Assembly (NCBI RefSeq): GCF_017888565.1
Contig: NZ_JAGHFX010000043.1
Coordinates: 87,206-151,205 of the forward strand
Direction: 5' to 3'
DNA from: Clostridium sp.
Lineage (GTDB): Bacteria > Bacillota > Clostridia > Clostridiales > Clostridiaceae
DNA length: 64,000 bases
Below, piece after piece: positions 9,972 to 19,352 of this stretch; positions within the stretch are counted from its first letter, which is position 1, and each line of letters starts with the position of its first letter. The notes beneath the pieces were generated by a model. That model was not told the origin of the DNA. It searched no databases and was given only the letters and a program-made list of their open reading frames with translations. Both the position numbers and the translations under genes were made by a program.

Positions 9972-10241
9972 ATGGAAATTAAAATAAAAGATGTATTGGG
10001 TGAAGATATAACTATAGAAGATGCAATTTTACTAAGAGAAATTATTAGAAATAGTATAAATATTGGAGTATCCCTTGATTTTGAAGGATTTGAAAGAATT
10101 CCAACTACTTTCTTAAATGTTTTACTTGGGGATTTAATAAATAAATTCGGAAGAAAGTTTATTTTTAAACAAATCAATGTGAAAAATTTATCAAATTATA
10201 CTGATTATTCTAGAGTAGTACTAGGAACTACTTTTCAATAA
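9972..10241 (+). CDS. STAS-like DUF4325 domain protein
   Basis: A small 89-aa soluble protein resembling the STAS-like DUF4325 family: an alternating strand/helix pattern with the hallmark 'SLDFEGFERIPTTFLN' region, in which a hydrophobic strand leads into a helix. The molecular role is unknown; STAS-like folds often work in regulatory protein-protein contacts. ATG at 9972 is preferred because GGGGGT lies 8 bases upstream; the earlier in-frame ATG at 9954 has no ribosome site. Single-gene unit with its own promoter, and its stop codon abuts an excellent terminator. Confidence 0.75.
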   Translation: MEIKIKDVLGEDITIEDAILLREIIRNSINIGVSLDFEGFERIPTTFLNVLLGDLINKFGRKFIFKQINVKNLSNYTDYSRVVLGTTFQ

Positions 10242-10267
10242 AGCATAGAGAAATCTATGCTTTTTTT
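10241..10267 (+). terminator. Intrinsic terminator
   Basis: AAGCATAGA / TCTATGCTT, 9-base perfect stem with a short loop, followed by seven T. Confidence 0.9.
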
Positions 10268-10409
10268 ATTAAATAATATATAATTACCATAAGAATAAAA
10301 AATATATAATTCCAACTTTAAATTATGGTGGATATATATTATAATTTTGAATTTATAGATTCAAATATGACAATAATAATAAAAGATTTAATTTGAAAGG
10401 AGATTTATT

Positions 10410-10934
10410 ATGCAAAATCCAATAGTAACTATAAATATGGAAGATGGAGGTGTTATAAAAGCTGAGTTATACCCAGAAATAGCACCAAATACAGTAAGAA
10501 ATTTTATAGATTTAATAAATAGAGGTTTCTATGATGGTATTATATTTCATAGAGTAATACCAGGTTTTATGATTCAAGGGGGATGCCCAGAAGGAACAGG
10601 TATAGGTGGACCTGGATATAGCATTAAAGGAGAGTTTTCTAGAAATGGGTTTAAAAATGATTTAAAACATTCAAGAGGAGTTCTTTCAATGGCAAGAACT
10701 ATGATACCTGATTCTGCAGGAAGCCAATTCTTTATAATGGTTGCAGATTCTCCACATTTAGATGGGCAATATGCATCATTTGGAAAAGTTATTGAAGGAA
10801 TGGAAGTTGCAGATAAGATAGTAAACTCAAAGAGAGATTATAGTGATAAGCCTTATGAGGATCAAAAGATATTAAAAATGACAGTAGATACTTTTGGTGA
10901 AAATTATGATGCACCAGAAATAATAGAAGATTAA
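10410..10934 (+). CDS. ppiB: Peptidyl-prolyl cis-trans isomerase, cyclophilin type
   Basis: Cytoplasmic cyclophilin that speeds proline isomerisation. The 174-aa protein has the full core: FHRVIPGFMIQGG with the catalytic Arg, then the SMAR and GSQFFI segments and the HLDGQYASFGKV signature. There is no signal peptide. ATG at 10410 is preceded by AAAGGAGA. A cluster follows (DUF3783, XRE/S24-like) with 22-base spacing, so co-transcription is likely. Confidence 0.94.
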   Translation: MQNPIVTINMEDGGVIKAELYPEIAPNTVRNFIDLINRGFYDGIIFHRVIPGFMIQGGCPEGTGIGGPGYSIKGEFSRNGFKNDLKHSRGVLSMARTMIPDSAGSQFFIMVADSPHLDGQYASFGKVIEGMEVADKIVNSKRDYSDKPYEDQKILKMTVDTFGENYDAPEIIED

Positions 10935-10956
10935 TAGAGAATTTAGGAGGGGTTAT

Positions 10957-11334
10957 ATGCTTGACAATAATAAGTGTATTTTAGTTTATAATGTTCCAGA
11001 AATAGAGTTAAATATTTTAAAAGAAGAAGGATTTAGGATTTTAGAAATATCATCAGAAATGGTTGAAATGACTGTTAAGGATATAATAAATGGGTTAAGG
11101 TTCGAGACATTCAATTCAAATCCAAGAGGAGAATCTGTTATTCTTTTCAATAATTTTTCTGATGAAGAGCTAAAAGGAACTATAAGAAGTATTAGACAAA
11201 AGATAAAAGGTGGAATATTAGCAACAGTAACTCCAACTTCAATGGAGTGGAAATTCAATTATTTAGTAGAGCACTTAATTGAAGAACGAGAGTGGTACTT
11301 AAAGCAACAGAAGGGAAGATCTCAAAGTGAGTAG
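10957..11334 (+). CDS. DUF3783 domain protein
   Basis: A 125-aa cytoplasmic protein resembling the DUF3783 family of clostridia. It has a Rossmann-like start (ILVYNVPEIELNIL), a NNFSDEELKGTIRSIRQ helix, and then a central T-P-x-S-xx-W segment with a charged C-terminal helix. Function unknown. ATG preceded by AGGAGG. Its last codons overlap the GTG start of the next gene by 8 bases, so the two are translationally coupled. Confidence 0.8.
   Translation: MLDNNKCILVYNVPEIELNILKEEGFRILEISSEMVEMTVKDIINGLRFETFNSNPRGESVILFNNFSDEELKGTIRSIRQKIKGGILATVTPTSMEWKFNYLVEHLIEEREWYLKQQKGRSQSE
11327..11334 (+). other. Eight-base gene overlap
   Basis: GTG of the regulator lies 5 bases before the TAG of the DUF3783 gene, indicating coupled translation. 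Confidence 0.8.
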
Positions 11335-12007
11335 AGTTGGGGGAAAAATAAAAGAGGCTAGACTTAAGAGTGGAATGAGTCAAAAGGTATTGGCTAAAAA
11401 GTTAGGTGTAGCAGAAAAGTTTATAAATGAAGTTGAAATGGGAAGAAGAGTAGCTCAAGAATCGTTAATTAACAAGGTATCAAAAATATTAAATGCTGAC
11501 TTTAATGATATTAGTATGGTAGTTACAGATGAAGCTCTAATTGAAGAAAGAAAGACTATGAGTGAAGTTAAAAATAAGGCATCTAAAGTGAATATAGAAA
11601 AAAATGAAGTTTGGACTAATGCCTTTTCATCTGTGTTAAAGAATGTTCCTATTCTTGATTATTCATTAAAAAATAATAAGGGGTTTAAAGAACTACCTAT
11701 TCATTCAAATAAAGTTGAAGGATATTCTCAAGATAAGGTTCTATATTTAGAAATTCAAGATGATGAGATGTCTGGATTTAGAATGTTAAAAGGAGATTTA
11801 GCTTTTGCTACTTTAGTAAAGGAAGTAAGCAATAATGGAATATTTTTAGTTGAATATAAAGGAAGAAGAGCAATAAGACAAATAAAGAACTTAGGAAATT
11901 CTAAAGTTTTATTAGTCAGTAATGCAGGAAGCCTATTAACTGAAACTATGAATCTTAATGATATTTCTGTACTAGCTAAATTAGATAGAATAGAAATAAA
12001 ACTATAA
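11327..12007 (+). CDS. XRE-family regulator with degenerate S24/LexA-like domain
   Basis: The 226-aa protein has an N-terminal helix-turn-helix (about residues 6-60, GMSQKVLAKKLGV) and a C-terminal domain laid out like LexA/CI repressors (about 130-226). At the position of the catalytic Ser in GDSM the sequence reads DDEM, and where the catalytic Lys is expected there is AIRQ. Self-cleavage therefore looks lost and the domain may serve only for dimerisation. GTG start at 11327 lies inside the end of the DUF3783 gene. Target operators are not evident. Confidence 0.75.
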   Translation: MSRVGGKIKEARLKSGMSQKVLAKKLGVAEKFINEVEMGRRVAQESLINKVSKILNADFNDISMVVTDEALIEERKTMSEVKNKASKVNIEKNEVWTNAFSSVLKNVPILDYSLKNNKGFKELPIHSNKVEGYSQDKVLYLEIQDDEMSGFRMLKGDLAFATLVKEVSNNGIFLVEYKGRRAIRQIKNLGNSKVLLVSNAGSLLTETMNLNDISVLAKLDRIEIKL

Positions 12008-12010
12008 ATG

Positions 12011-12053
12011 AAAAGTTGTTTTGGATTTAATAAATTCAAGACAACTTTTTTTT
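12011..12053 (+). terminator. Intrinsic terminator
   Basis: AAAGTTGT-TTGGATTT pairs with AAATTCAA-ACAACTTT (one or two wobble or mismatched positions), followed by a T-run. Closes the ppiB-to-regulator cluster. Confidence 0.8.
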
Positions 12054-12146
12054 ATAACGAAAAATTATGAATATATAAAACAAATTATAATTTAGGTTCC
12101 CACTTTACAAAAAAAATACATATATTGATAAAAACAAGACTGTGAG

Positions 12147-15100
12147 GTGAGAACTATAGAAAACATAAATCCAAATAAGGTGGATGCAGGATTAGGACTT
12201 ATACAAAATGTACCAAAGAATATATTGAGTAAGTTAGGAATAAGTCAAGGCACTACTTTTTCAGAGGGAGGTATAATAGAAGTTACTATAATATCTGGAG
12301 ATAGCCCTGAGAATGTAGCAAAAATTGTAGAGGACTTAGGCGGAAGATACGAGAATTTAGGCTTTGGATTTGGAATAGTTAATATACCTGTTGATAATTT
12401 ATGGAGATTAGCAAATAGCAATTCGATACAATATATAGAATTACCTAAAAGCTTATATACTACAGACTCTCAAAGTAATAGAGCAGCCTGTGTAAATACA
12501 GCTAGAGAGAGCTTCGGTATTCAAGGTGAAGGTGTTTTAGTTGGATTTATAGATACAGGTATAGATTATACTCATCCAGCATTTAGAAATGAGGATGGAA
12601 CAACAAGAATAGATTATATATATGATTTAAGTGATAATGGAAAGATATATAATAGAGAGATTATTAATACAGCTCTTCAAAATGCAGATCCATTTTCTGT
12701 AGTCCCTTCTTATGATAGTACAGAACATGGAACTCATGTAGCAGGGATTGCTTGTGCTGGAGGAAATATAAACCCGGCTTTTTATGGAGTAGCTCCTAAA
12801 AGTTCGATTGCAATGGTTAAATCTACTAGAGGACAATTTGCACTTAGCACTAATATAATGAGGGGATTAAAGTTTCTTGTTGATAGAGGAAAGGAATTAA
12901 ATAAGCCATTAGTAGTTAATATAAGTTTAAGTACTAATGATGGAGCTCATAATGGAACAAGTCTTTTAGAGCAATATATATCAACAATATCGACATTAGA
13001 AAGGATTACAATTGCCATTGCGGCTGGAAATGAGGGCGATGCAGCTCATCATATTGGTGGAGATCTAACAGGAGAAAAAAGAATATCTATAAATGTAGCT
13101 GAGGATGAACCTGCTGTAATATTAAATTTATATAAATCTGTTTTATCTAACATATCTATAAGAATAACAAGCCCTACTGCAGCAACAAGCGGAGAGATAA
13201 TAATAAGAGAGGGATACACTGAAGGAATAATAGGAAGGGATAGATATCAAGTTTATTATACTGGACCTAAACCATTTGATTTAATAGGAGAAATATCAAT
13301 TGCATTACTAACAAATAGTCAATATATATCAGCAGGGCAGTGGGAAATTAGGTTATCATTACAAAATGAATATACAGGCATATTTGACATGTGGTTGCCA
13401 ATATCTGAAGGATTAAATGTTAATACAAAGTTTTTACAACCAACTGTATTAAATACACTTGGAATTCCTGCAACAGTAAGCAATATAATTGCGGTTGGAA
13501 GCTATAATTATGTTACAAATAATATATCCTCTTTCAGTGGAAGAGGAAGACCAGCAATATTTGAGGCAATAAGGCCAGATTTAGTAGCCCCAGGAGAAGG
13601 TATTTCAGCACCAACTCCCAATAGGTCATTTGATACTAAGAGCGGTACGTCCATGGCGACTCCGCATGTAACTGGAATTGCAGCGTTGATGATGGAATGG
13701 GGAATCTTAAAAAGAAATGATCCATATTTATTTGGTGAGAGGCTGAAATATTATTTAGTAGTTTCAGCAAAGAGACCTAGAACAGATGTAATATATCCAG
13801 ATCCAAGTTGGGGATATGGTCAAGTATGCTTAAGTGCTGCAATAGAAACTATAATAAATAATATTGGGTTTATAGGATCTAGAAGCAGCAAAGAATATAG
13901 AAATGATGTAGAGAATAGCATTAACGAAAATTTAGAGAGTGATAATGATACTTATGAAAATTTAAACAATATGGAAACTATAGATAATGAAATTAAAAGT
14001 AGCGATGAATATATTAAAAGTACAAATTCAATTAATGAAATTTTGGAGGATAAGGAAGTGGATATAAAAAGTAATAATTATAGGCAGCCAAGTATATATA
14101 AGGACTTTGAAAGAGAAACATTTCAAAATTATAAAGATTATAACGAAATTGTGGGATTCATAGTTGAATATACATCTAGCGAAGAATTGATAAAAATAAA
14201 CAATTTGCCGGGTGCATCAGTTACTGTACTAGATAATAACTTCGCTATCGTTTATATACCTTTTAATAGAATTTTAGAAGTAGAACCATATGTTAAGGAT
14301 ATAGTTTCTATAGAGGTACCAGTAATCTATACATTAGAGCAATCTTCACCTGTAGAGGCTAGTGGGGCTCCTCTGTTTCATAACAATCCATTTCTACAAT
14401 TAAATGGAAGAGGGGTTGTAGTAGGGATTGTAGATACCGGTATAGATTATTTAAATAATGAGTTTATGAGGGAGGATGAAACTACAAGAATAATAAGAAT
14501 ATGGGATCAGAGTTTAGATGGTGAGAATGAGATTTATGGAGCTAGGCTAGGGGTTGAATATAATAGTGATCAAATTAATGAAGCAATACAAGCGAATAAG
14601 CGTGGTGAAGATCCATATGCAATAGTAAAGACTAAAGATGATATAGGACATGGAACTATGGTAGCTAGTTTAGTTGGCGCTAGAGGAATAAATCCTGAAG
14701 TTATGGGAGCAGCTCCAGACTGTGATTTTGCAATCGTTAAATTAAAGCAAGCTCCTAGTGTTATATTAGATTATGCTGGAGTAAGTACACCTGGAACAGG
14801 TAGATATGCAACTGTTGAGTTATTACTAGCTGTAAGATATTTATCTAGATTAGCAAGTGACTTAAAAAGGCCTATGGTGATATGCGTTCCTCTTGGGAGC
14901 AATACAGGAGCTCATGATGGAACTAATGCTGTTGAGGTAATAATGTCAAATACAAGCAGTCAATTGGCAGTTGCATGTGTGACTGGTACTGGAAATGAAG
15001 GTGATACTGATACTCATACAGAAGGTAAGTTTGAAAAGCCGGGTCAAATAAAAAATATAGAGATTAGAATGGGAAAAGGTCAAAAAGACTTAAACTTTCA

Positions 15101-15911
15101 AATATATATACAACAACCTGATAAAGTTTCAATAGGAATAGTATCTCCATCTGGCGAGGTAGTTGAAAAAATACCAGTTAGATTAAGCAAGGTAGAGAAT
15201 GTACAATTTATTTATGAAGGGACAAGAATGAGAATTTCATATATTTATCCTGATCCAGTTACAGGAGACGAAGTAATAAGTATTGAAGCAAGGGGACTTA
15301 GGGAAGGAATATGGCAATTTAGATTATATGGAGATTATATAGTTGATGGGAGATATTGGAGTTGGTTACCTCAAAGAAGTTTACTAGATCCGGATACAAA
15401 GTTTTTAAGTCCAAGTCAATATACAACATTAACAGTTCCAGGAACATCAAGAGGAGCGATAGTAGCAGCTTTTTTTAACCAAAATAATAATGCAACTGTA
15501 GGTCAATCAGGCAGAGGATTTACAAGAGACGGCAGAGTGAAGCCTGATCTTGCGGCAGGTGGTATAAATGCGATAGTTACAATGCCTGGAGGGGGAACTA
15601 GAATAGTAAGTGGTTCATCTGTTTCGACAGCTATTACAGCGGGTTGTTGTGCATTAATAATGCAATGGGGAGTTGTAGATGGAAATGACCCTAATTTATA
15701 TTCAACAGAAATTAGAACTTATTTGATAAGGGGAACAAGCATGAGAGTCGGGGATATATACCCAAATGAGCAATGGGGATATGGAGCAATAGATATGAAG
15801 GGAGTATTTGATTCTATAAGAGAAAATCTAACTGGTGGTGTTAGTCAAACAAGAGATAATGAAGAATACAGTGTAGGCAATCTATTTGTAAGCAAGCCAA
15901 CAGATATATAA
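12147..15911 (+). CDS. Tandem two-subtilase germination protease (CspBA-like fusion)
   Basis: A 1254-aa protein with two complete subtilase (S8) modules joined by an acidic, Asn-rich linker (about residues 576-660). Module 1: prodomain-like 1-110, Asp136, His194, oxyanion Asn295, Ser502 (GTSMATP). Module 2: prodomain-like 660-740, Asp763, His835, Asn950, Ser1158 (GSSVSTA, with the usual Pro replaced). Both triads appear complete. Csp proteases activate the cortex lysin SleC during germination, and a SleC-like gene follows directly. In Clostridioides difficile the CspBA fusion has a dead CspA half; here both halves look competent. The start is unclear: GTG at 12147 lies inside the ribosome site GAGGTGA, and an ATA at 12156 sits at the ideal distance. 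Confidence 0.88.
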   Translation: MRTIENINPNKVDAGLGLIQNVPKNILSKLGISQGTTFSEGGIIEVTIISGDSPENVAKIVEDLGGRYENLGFGFGIVNIPVDNLWRLANSNSIQYIELPKSLYTTDSQSNRAACVNTARESFGIQGEGVLVGFIDTGIDYTHPAFRNEDGTTRIDYIYDLSDNGKIYNREIINTALQNADPFSVVPSYDSTEHGTHVAGIACAGGNINPAFYGVAPKSSIAMVKSTRGQFALSTNIMRGLKFLVDRGKELNKPLVVNISLSTNDGAHNGTSLLEQYISTISTLERITIAIAAGNEGDAAHHIGGDLTGEKRISINVAEDEPAVILNLYKSVLSNISIRITSPTAATSGEIIIREGYTEGIIGRDRYQVYYTGPKPFDLIGEISIALLTNSQYISAGQWEIRLSLQNEYTGIFDMWLPISEGLNVNTKFLQPTVLNTLGIPATVSNIIAVGSYNYVTNNISSFSGRGRPAIFEAIRPDLVAPGEGISAPTPNRSFDTKSGTSMATPHVTGIAALMMEWGILKRNDPYLFGERLKYYLVVSAKRPRTDVIYPDPSWGYGQVCLSAAIETIINNIGFIGSRSSKEYRNDVENSINENLESDNDTYENLNNMETIDNEIKSSDEYIKSTNSINEILEDKEVDIKSNNYRQPSIYKDFERETFQNYKDYNEIVGFIVEYTSSEELIKINNLPGASVTVLDNNFAIVYIPFNRILEVEPYVKDIVSIEVPVIYTLEQSSPVEASGAPLFHNNPFLQLNGRGVVVGIVDTGIDYLNNEFMREDETTRIIRIWDQSLDGENEIYGARLGVEYNSDQINEAIQANKRGEDPYAIVKTKDDIGHGTMVASLVGARGINPEVMGAAPDCDFAIVKLKQAPSVILDYAGVSTPGTGRYATVELLLAVRYLSRLASDLKRPMVICVPLGSNTGAHDGTNAVEVIMSNTSSQLAVACVTGTGNEGDTDTHTEGKFEKPGQIKNIEIRMGKGQKDLNFQIYIQQPDKVSIGIVSPSGEVVEKIPVRLSKVENVQFIYEGTRMRISYIYPDPVTGDEVISIEARGLREGIWQFRLYGDYIVDGRYWSWLPQRSLLDPDTKFLSPSQYTTLTVPGTSRGAIVAAFFNQNNNATVGQSGRGFTRDGRVKPDLAAGGINAIVTMPGGGTRIVSGSSVSTAITAGCCALIMQWGVVDGNDPNLYSTEIRTYLIRGTSMRVGDIYPNEQWGYGAIDMKGVFDSIRENLTGGVSQTRDNEEYSVGNLFVSKPTDI

Positions 15912-15973
15912 AAGAACAAAATACTCATTAAAGGCATATATTGATTAGGGGAAAAATATTAAAGGAGAAATAT

Positions 15974-17380
15974 ATGGCTCAAAAAGGTAGATTAAAGGTA
16001 CAATGTTTTGTTAATGAAACTTATATACCTATTGAAAACTCAAGAATAGTTATAAGGCCATCAGCTAGTAGCCCAGAAATAAATGACATAGTTCTATCTA
16101 CAAATTCTATGGGAGAATCTGAAATAGTGGAATTGGATGCACCACCTTTAGAATATTCACAGCAACCAACAGGACAGGTTCCTTATAGTATGTATGATAT
16201 AAGGGTAGAGAGGGAAGGATTCCAAAGTATACTAATAAACAGATGTCAGGTTTTCCCAGATGAATTGGCTATACAACCATGCAATATGATTGAATCTCTA
16301 AATAGGGCATATAGAGCTGAAACTATAAATGTTCCACCTAATACATCCAATGTATCGCCAACTGCAGCAGGAGGAAGTATAGTAGAAACTATAAATATTG
16401 GACCAAATGTTTTAAATGGAAATTATCCAGAAAAAATTCCTGAAGAAGAGGAGAAACCATTGCCACCTCCAACAAGTGGAGTTGTTTTGCAAAAACCAGT
16501 AGTGCCTGAATTTATAGTTGTTCATGCTGGAGGGCCAAACAATACATCAGCACCTAACTATAGGGTTCCTTATAAAGATTATATAAAAAACGTTGCATCA
16601 TGCGAGATATACTCAACTTGGTCGGAAAATACAATACGTTCAAATATTTATGCTATAGTTTCATTTACTTTAAATAGAATATATACAGAGTGGTATAGAG
16701 GTAAGGGAAAGAATTTTGATATAACAAATTCAACAGCATATGATCATGCATTTACTTATGGAAGAAATATATTTGAAAGTATTAGTGAAGTAGTAGATGA
16801 TATATTTGCAACTTATGTAAGAAGAATGGGAAGAAAGCAACCTTTATTAACGCAATATTGTGATGGTAAAAATGTATCTTGTCCAGGTTGGATGACACAG
16901 TGGGGAAGTAAGTATTTAGGAGATCAAGGTAAGACTCCATATGAAATACTAACAAACTTTTATGGAAGTGATATTGAATTAGTTACTGCAGATCAAGTGA
17001 AGGGCATACCAAAGTCATATCCTGGATATGATTTAATAATAGGATCATCAGGACAAGAGGTTAGGACTATACAAGAATTTTTAAATAGAATATCTCAGAA
17101 TTACCCTCTAATTCCGAAGGTAGCTCAAGATGGTATATATGGAGCTAATACGGCAGAGGCAGTTAGGGTTTTTCAAGGAGTTTTCAATTTACCTAAAACA
17201 GGTGTAGTTGATTATGCAACTTGGTATAAAATATCAGATGTCTATGTAGGGGTAACAAGAATAGCAGAATTAAGGGGAAGTGCAAGGTCGGTTCAAAGAA
17301 TATTTGTTCCGCCAAGATCTTTCGATAACTACTATGATCCTACAATCCCTAAATTTGATTATATGGATGATATGGTGTAA
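15974..17380 (+). CDS. sleC: SleC-like spore cortex-lytic enzyme precursor
   Basis: A 468-aa protein laid out like clostridial SleC. An N-terminal beta-rich pre/pro region (about 1-165) is followed by the conserved PEFIVVHAG segment and a SpoIID-like lytic core (DYIKNVASCEIYSTW, QPLLTQYCDGK, CPGWMTQWGS). A C-terminal peptidoglycan-binding domain occupies about residues 350-435 (GQEVRTIQEFLNRI, DGIYGANTAEAVRVFQ). SleC is made as an inactive form, stored in the spore, and cut by a Csp protease to degrade cortex. ATG at 15974 has AAAGGAGAA 6 bases upstream; a TTG start 33 bases earlier has no such site. The gene is 62 bases after the Csp fusion and likely co-transcribed. Confidence 0.87.
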   Translation: MAQKGRLKVQCFVNETYIPIENSRIVIRPSASSPEINDIVLSTNSMGESEIVELDAPPLEYSQQPTGQVPYSMYDIRVEREGFQSILINRCQVFPDELAIQPCNMIESLNRAYRAETINVPPNTSNVSPTAAGGSIVETINIGPNVLNGNYPEKIPEEEEKPLPPPTSGVVLQKPVVPEFIVVHAGGPNNTSAPNYRVPYKDYIKNVASCEIYSTWSENTIRSNIYAIVSFTLNRIYTEWYRGKGKNFDITNSTAYDHAFTYGRNIFESISEVVDDIFATYVRRMGRKQPLLTQYCDGKNVSCPGWMTQWGSKYLGDQGKTPYEILTNFYGSDIELVTADQVKGIPKSYPGYDLIIGSSGQEVRTIQEFLNRISQNYPLIPKVAQDGIYGANTAEAVRVFQGVFNLPKTGVVDYATWYKISDVYVGVTRIAELRGSARSVQRIFVPPRSFDNYYDPTIPKFDYMDDMV

Positions 17381-17386
17381 TAATGT

Positions 17387-17421
17387 GATGAATTGGAATA
17401 TTTCCAATTCATCTATTTTTT
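17387..17421 (+). terminator. Intrinsic terminator after sleC
   Basis: GATGAATTGGAAA / TTTCCAATTCATC hairpin followed by a T-run. Confidence 0.88.
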
Positions 17422-17515
17422 TTATAAAAATAGTTATATAATGAACTTAAATATATAAAGTTTTTAAAGTTATACAGAACATTAGGCATAAATACTTAAA
17501 TTAAGGGGGACAGTT

Positions 17516-19291
17516 ATGAAAGGTACAGTTGTTTCTACGTGGTTAAGAACATGTAGGGATTTATATGGAAATGAAGTTATAAATAAAAGTTTAAAATCAG
17601 TAAATTGGTCAGAGAACATAGTATTTACACCTTTAGAAGATGTAAATGACATACAAATATTTAACTTAATACAAACAATAGCAGATAATGTAGGTACTTC
17701 AGTAAATGAGCTATGGCAAGTCATTGGAGAAAATAATTTACAGAAGTTCTCAGAAGATTATCCTGTATTCTTTAAAAGAGTAAACTTATATAAGTTTTTA
17801 GATTCACTTAACTTTATACATTCAATAATAATGAAAAAGATAAGGGGGGCTAAGCCACCTAAGATGCATTTAGAACCAATATCAAGTAATAGCATATATT
17901 TTACATATAGATCAGATAGAGAGCTATTTGATTATTTTTTAGGGTTGTTAAATGGAAGTGCTAAACATTTTGGTGAAAATATAGAAGTTAAAGAAGTAGA
18001 AAGAAAAAAGGGAGAGTTAAAAGTACATATTAAATTTGAAAATACTATCCAACATAGTAAGAGATACATATTTAGCAATAGCTTATCAAGTATAGGATTA
18101 AAGAGTTTAGAGTTAAAGATTGCTGTTCCTATATTTTTAATTATTACTTGCATCAGTATCTTACTTGTAGGATTACCAAAGGGATTAATTATTGGGATTA
18201 CTTCTGGAATTATATCGGTATTTGTATCTTATATAACAATAAAGCCTTTAAATGACATAATAGAAAATATAGAAAACAATAAATTTGAAGTTATAGAAAA
18301 AAGTATAACTACAAATGATAAGCTTGAAAAAATATATAAGGGAATATCAAAATTAAAAGAGAATATTGGTAAAGATTCAACATCAGCTAATCTTGCGGTT
18401 AATGAACTAGCTACATTTACTCAAGCAATGTATGACACAACAGAAAAAATGAGAAAGACTACAGAGGAAATAGCTAGCTATTCAGAGCAAGTTTCAGAAT
18501 TGGCAACACAACAAGAGTTAAGTACTGAAACCCTTGTAAAGCAAACAAATGAAAACATTTTAGCTTTAAAGGATTTAGTAAATTCTGAAGATAAAAATAA
18601 AAATGAATTAGATAAATCTGTTGAAAAGATTAATCAAAGTCATATAAATGTAGACAAGTCTAGTGAGGCTATAAAAGAATCATTAAAATCATTTATGGAT
18701 GTAAAGGAAAAGGGTAAAAATCTTCAAAGAAAGGCAGAAGATATTACTCAAATAGTATCTTTAGTATCAGGGATTTCATCTCAAACTAATCTTTTAGCTC
18801 TAAATGCTTCAATAGAGGCTGCAAGGGCAGGAGAACAGGGTAGGGGATTTGCTGTTGTAGCTGAAGAAGTAAGAAAGCTTGCAGAACAATCACAACAAGC
18901 TGTTAAGGATATAAACAGCAATTTATCATTCTTTGCAGAAGAAATTAATTCATTAGTTACAAGTATAGAAAATCAATATAATATATTAGAGCTAGAAACT
19001 GGTAATTTAGAAAATGTAAGAAAGATAAGTTTAGAGGCCAATGAATTGATTAAGGTTGTATCAAATGAAACTAATAAATCAATAATTCAATTAAATAATG
19101 AAGTTAAGTCAGTTGAAGAAATGTTTGAAACAATTGATTCATTAGCTTCAATTGCAGCTGAAAATGCAGCATCATCTCAACAAGTTAATCAAGATATAGA
19201 GGAGTTTACTAGAAATATTCAAGATATGATAGATACTCTTCAAAAGGTTAAAGATGTTGGAGATAACTTTTCAAGTAATATAGATATATAA
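17516..19291 (+). CDS. H-NOX gas-sensor / methyl-accepting chemoreceptor fusion
   Basis: The 591-aa protein begins with a haem-binding H-NOX domain (1 to about 187). It is followed by two membrane helices (about 203-243) and a cytoplasmic chemoreceptor signalling domain (about 290-591), whose tip contains [20 protein letters not shown] near 420-440. Numbering matches Thermoanaerobacter tengcongensis H-NOX: haem ligand His102, YxSxR haem-propionate motif Tyr131-Ser133-Arg135, Pro115, and the distal-pocket trio Trp9, Asn74, Tyr140 that stabilises bound O2. It should therefore bind O2 and NO and signal through CheW/CheA. No HAMP domain was obvious. Single gene with AAGGGGGA before the ATG. Confidence 0.93.
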   Translation: MKGTVVSTWLRTCRDLYGNEVINKSLKSVNWSENIVFTPLEDVNDIQIFNLIQTIADNVGTSVNELWQVIGENNLQKFSEDYPVFFKRVNLYKFLDSLNFIHSIIMKKIRGAKPPKMHLEPISSNSIYFTYRSDRELFDYFLGLLNGSAKHFGENIEVKEVERKKGELKVHIKFENTIQHSKRYIFSNSLSSIGLKSLELKIAVPIFLIITCISILLVGLPKGLIIGITSGIISVFVSYITIKPLNDIIENIENNKFEVIEKSITTNDKLEKIYKGISKLKENIGKDSTSANLAVNELATFTQAMYDTTEKMRKTTEEIASYSEQVSELATQQELSTETLVKQTNENILALKDLVNSEDKNKNELDKSVEKINQSHINVDKSSEAIKESLKSFMDVKEKGKNLQRKAEDITQIVSLVSGISSQTNLLALNASIEAARAGEQGRGFAVVAEEVRKLAEQSQQAVKDINSNLSFFAEEINSLVTSIENQYNILELETGNLENVRKISLEANELIKVVSNETNKSIIQLNNEVKSVEEMFETIDSLASIAAENAASSQQVNQDIEEFTRNIQDMIDTLQKVKDVGDNFSSNIDI

Positions 19292-19303
19292 TTGAAAAAA
19301 ATT

Positions 19304-19345
19304 ATACCCCCAGGGCCCAATTTTGGGAATCTGGGGTGTTTTCTT
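19304..19345. terminator. Terminator between convergent genes
   Basis: ATACCCC-AG / CT-GGGGTGT stem containing a smaller CCCAA/TTGGG hairpin, with T-run on the plus side. GC-richer than its surroundings. Confidence 0.75.
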
Positions 19346-19352
19346 TTATGAA

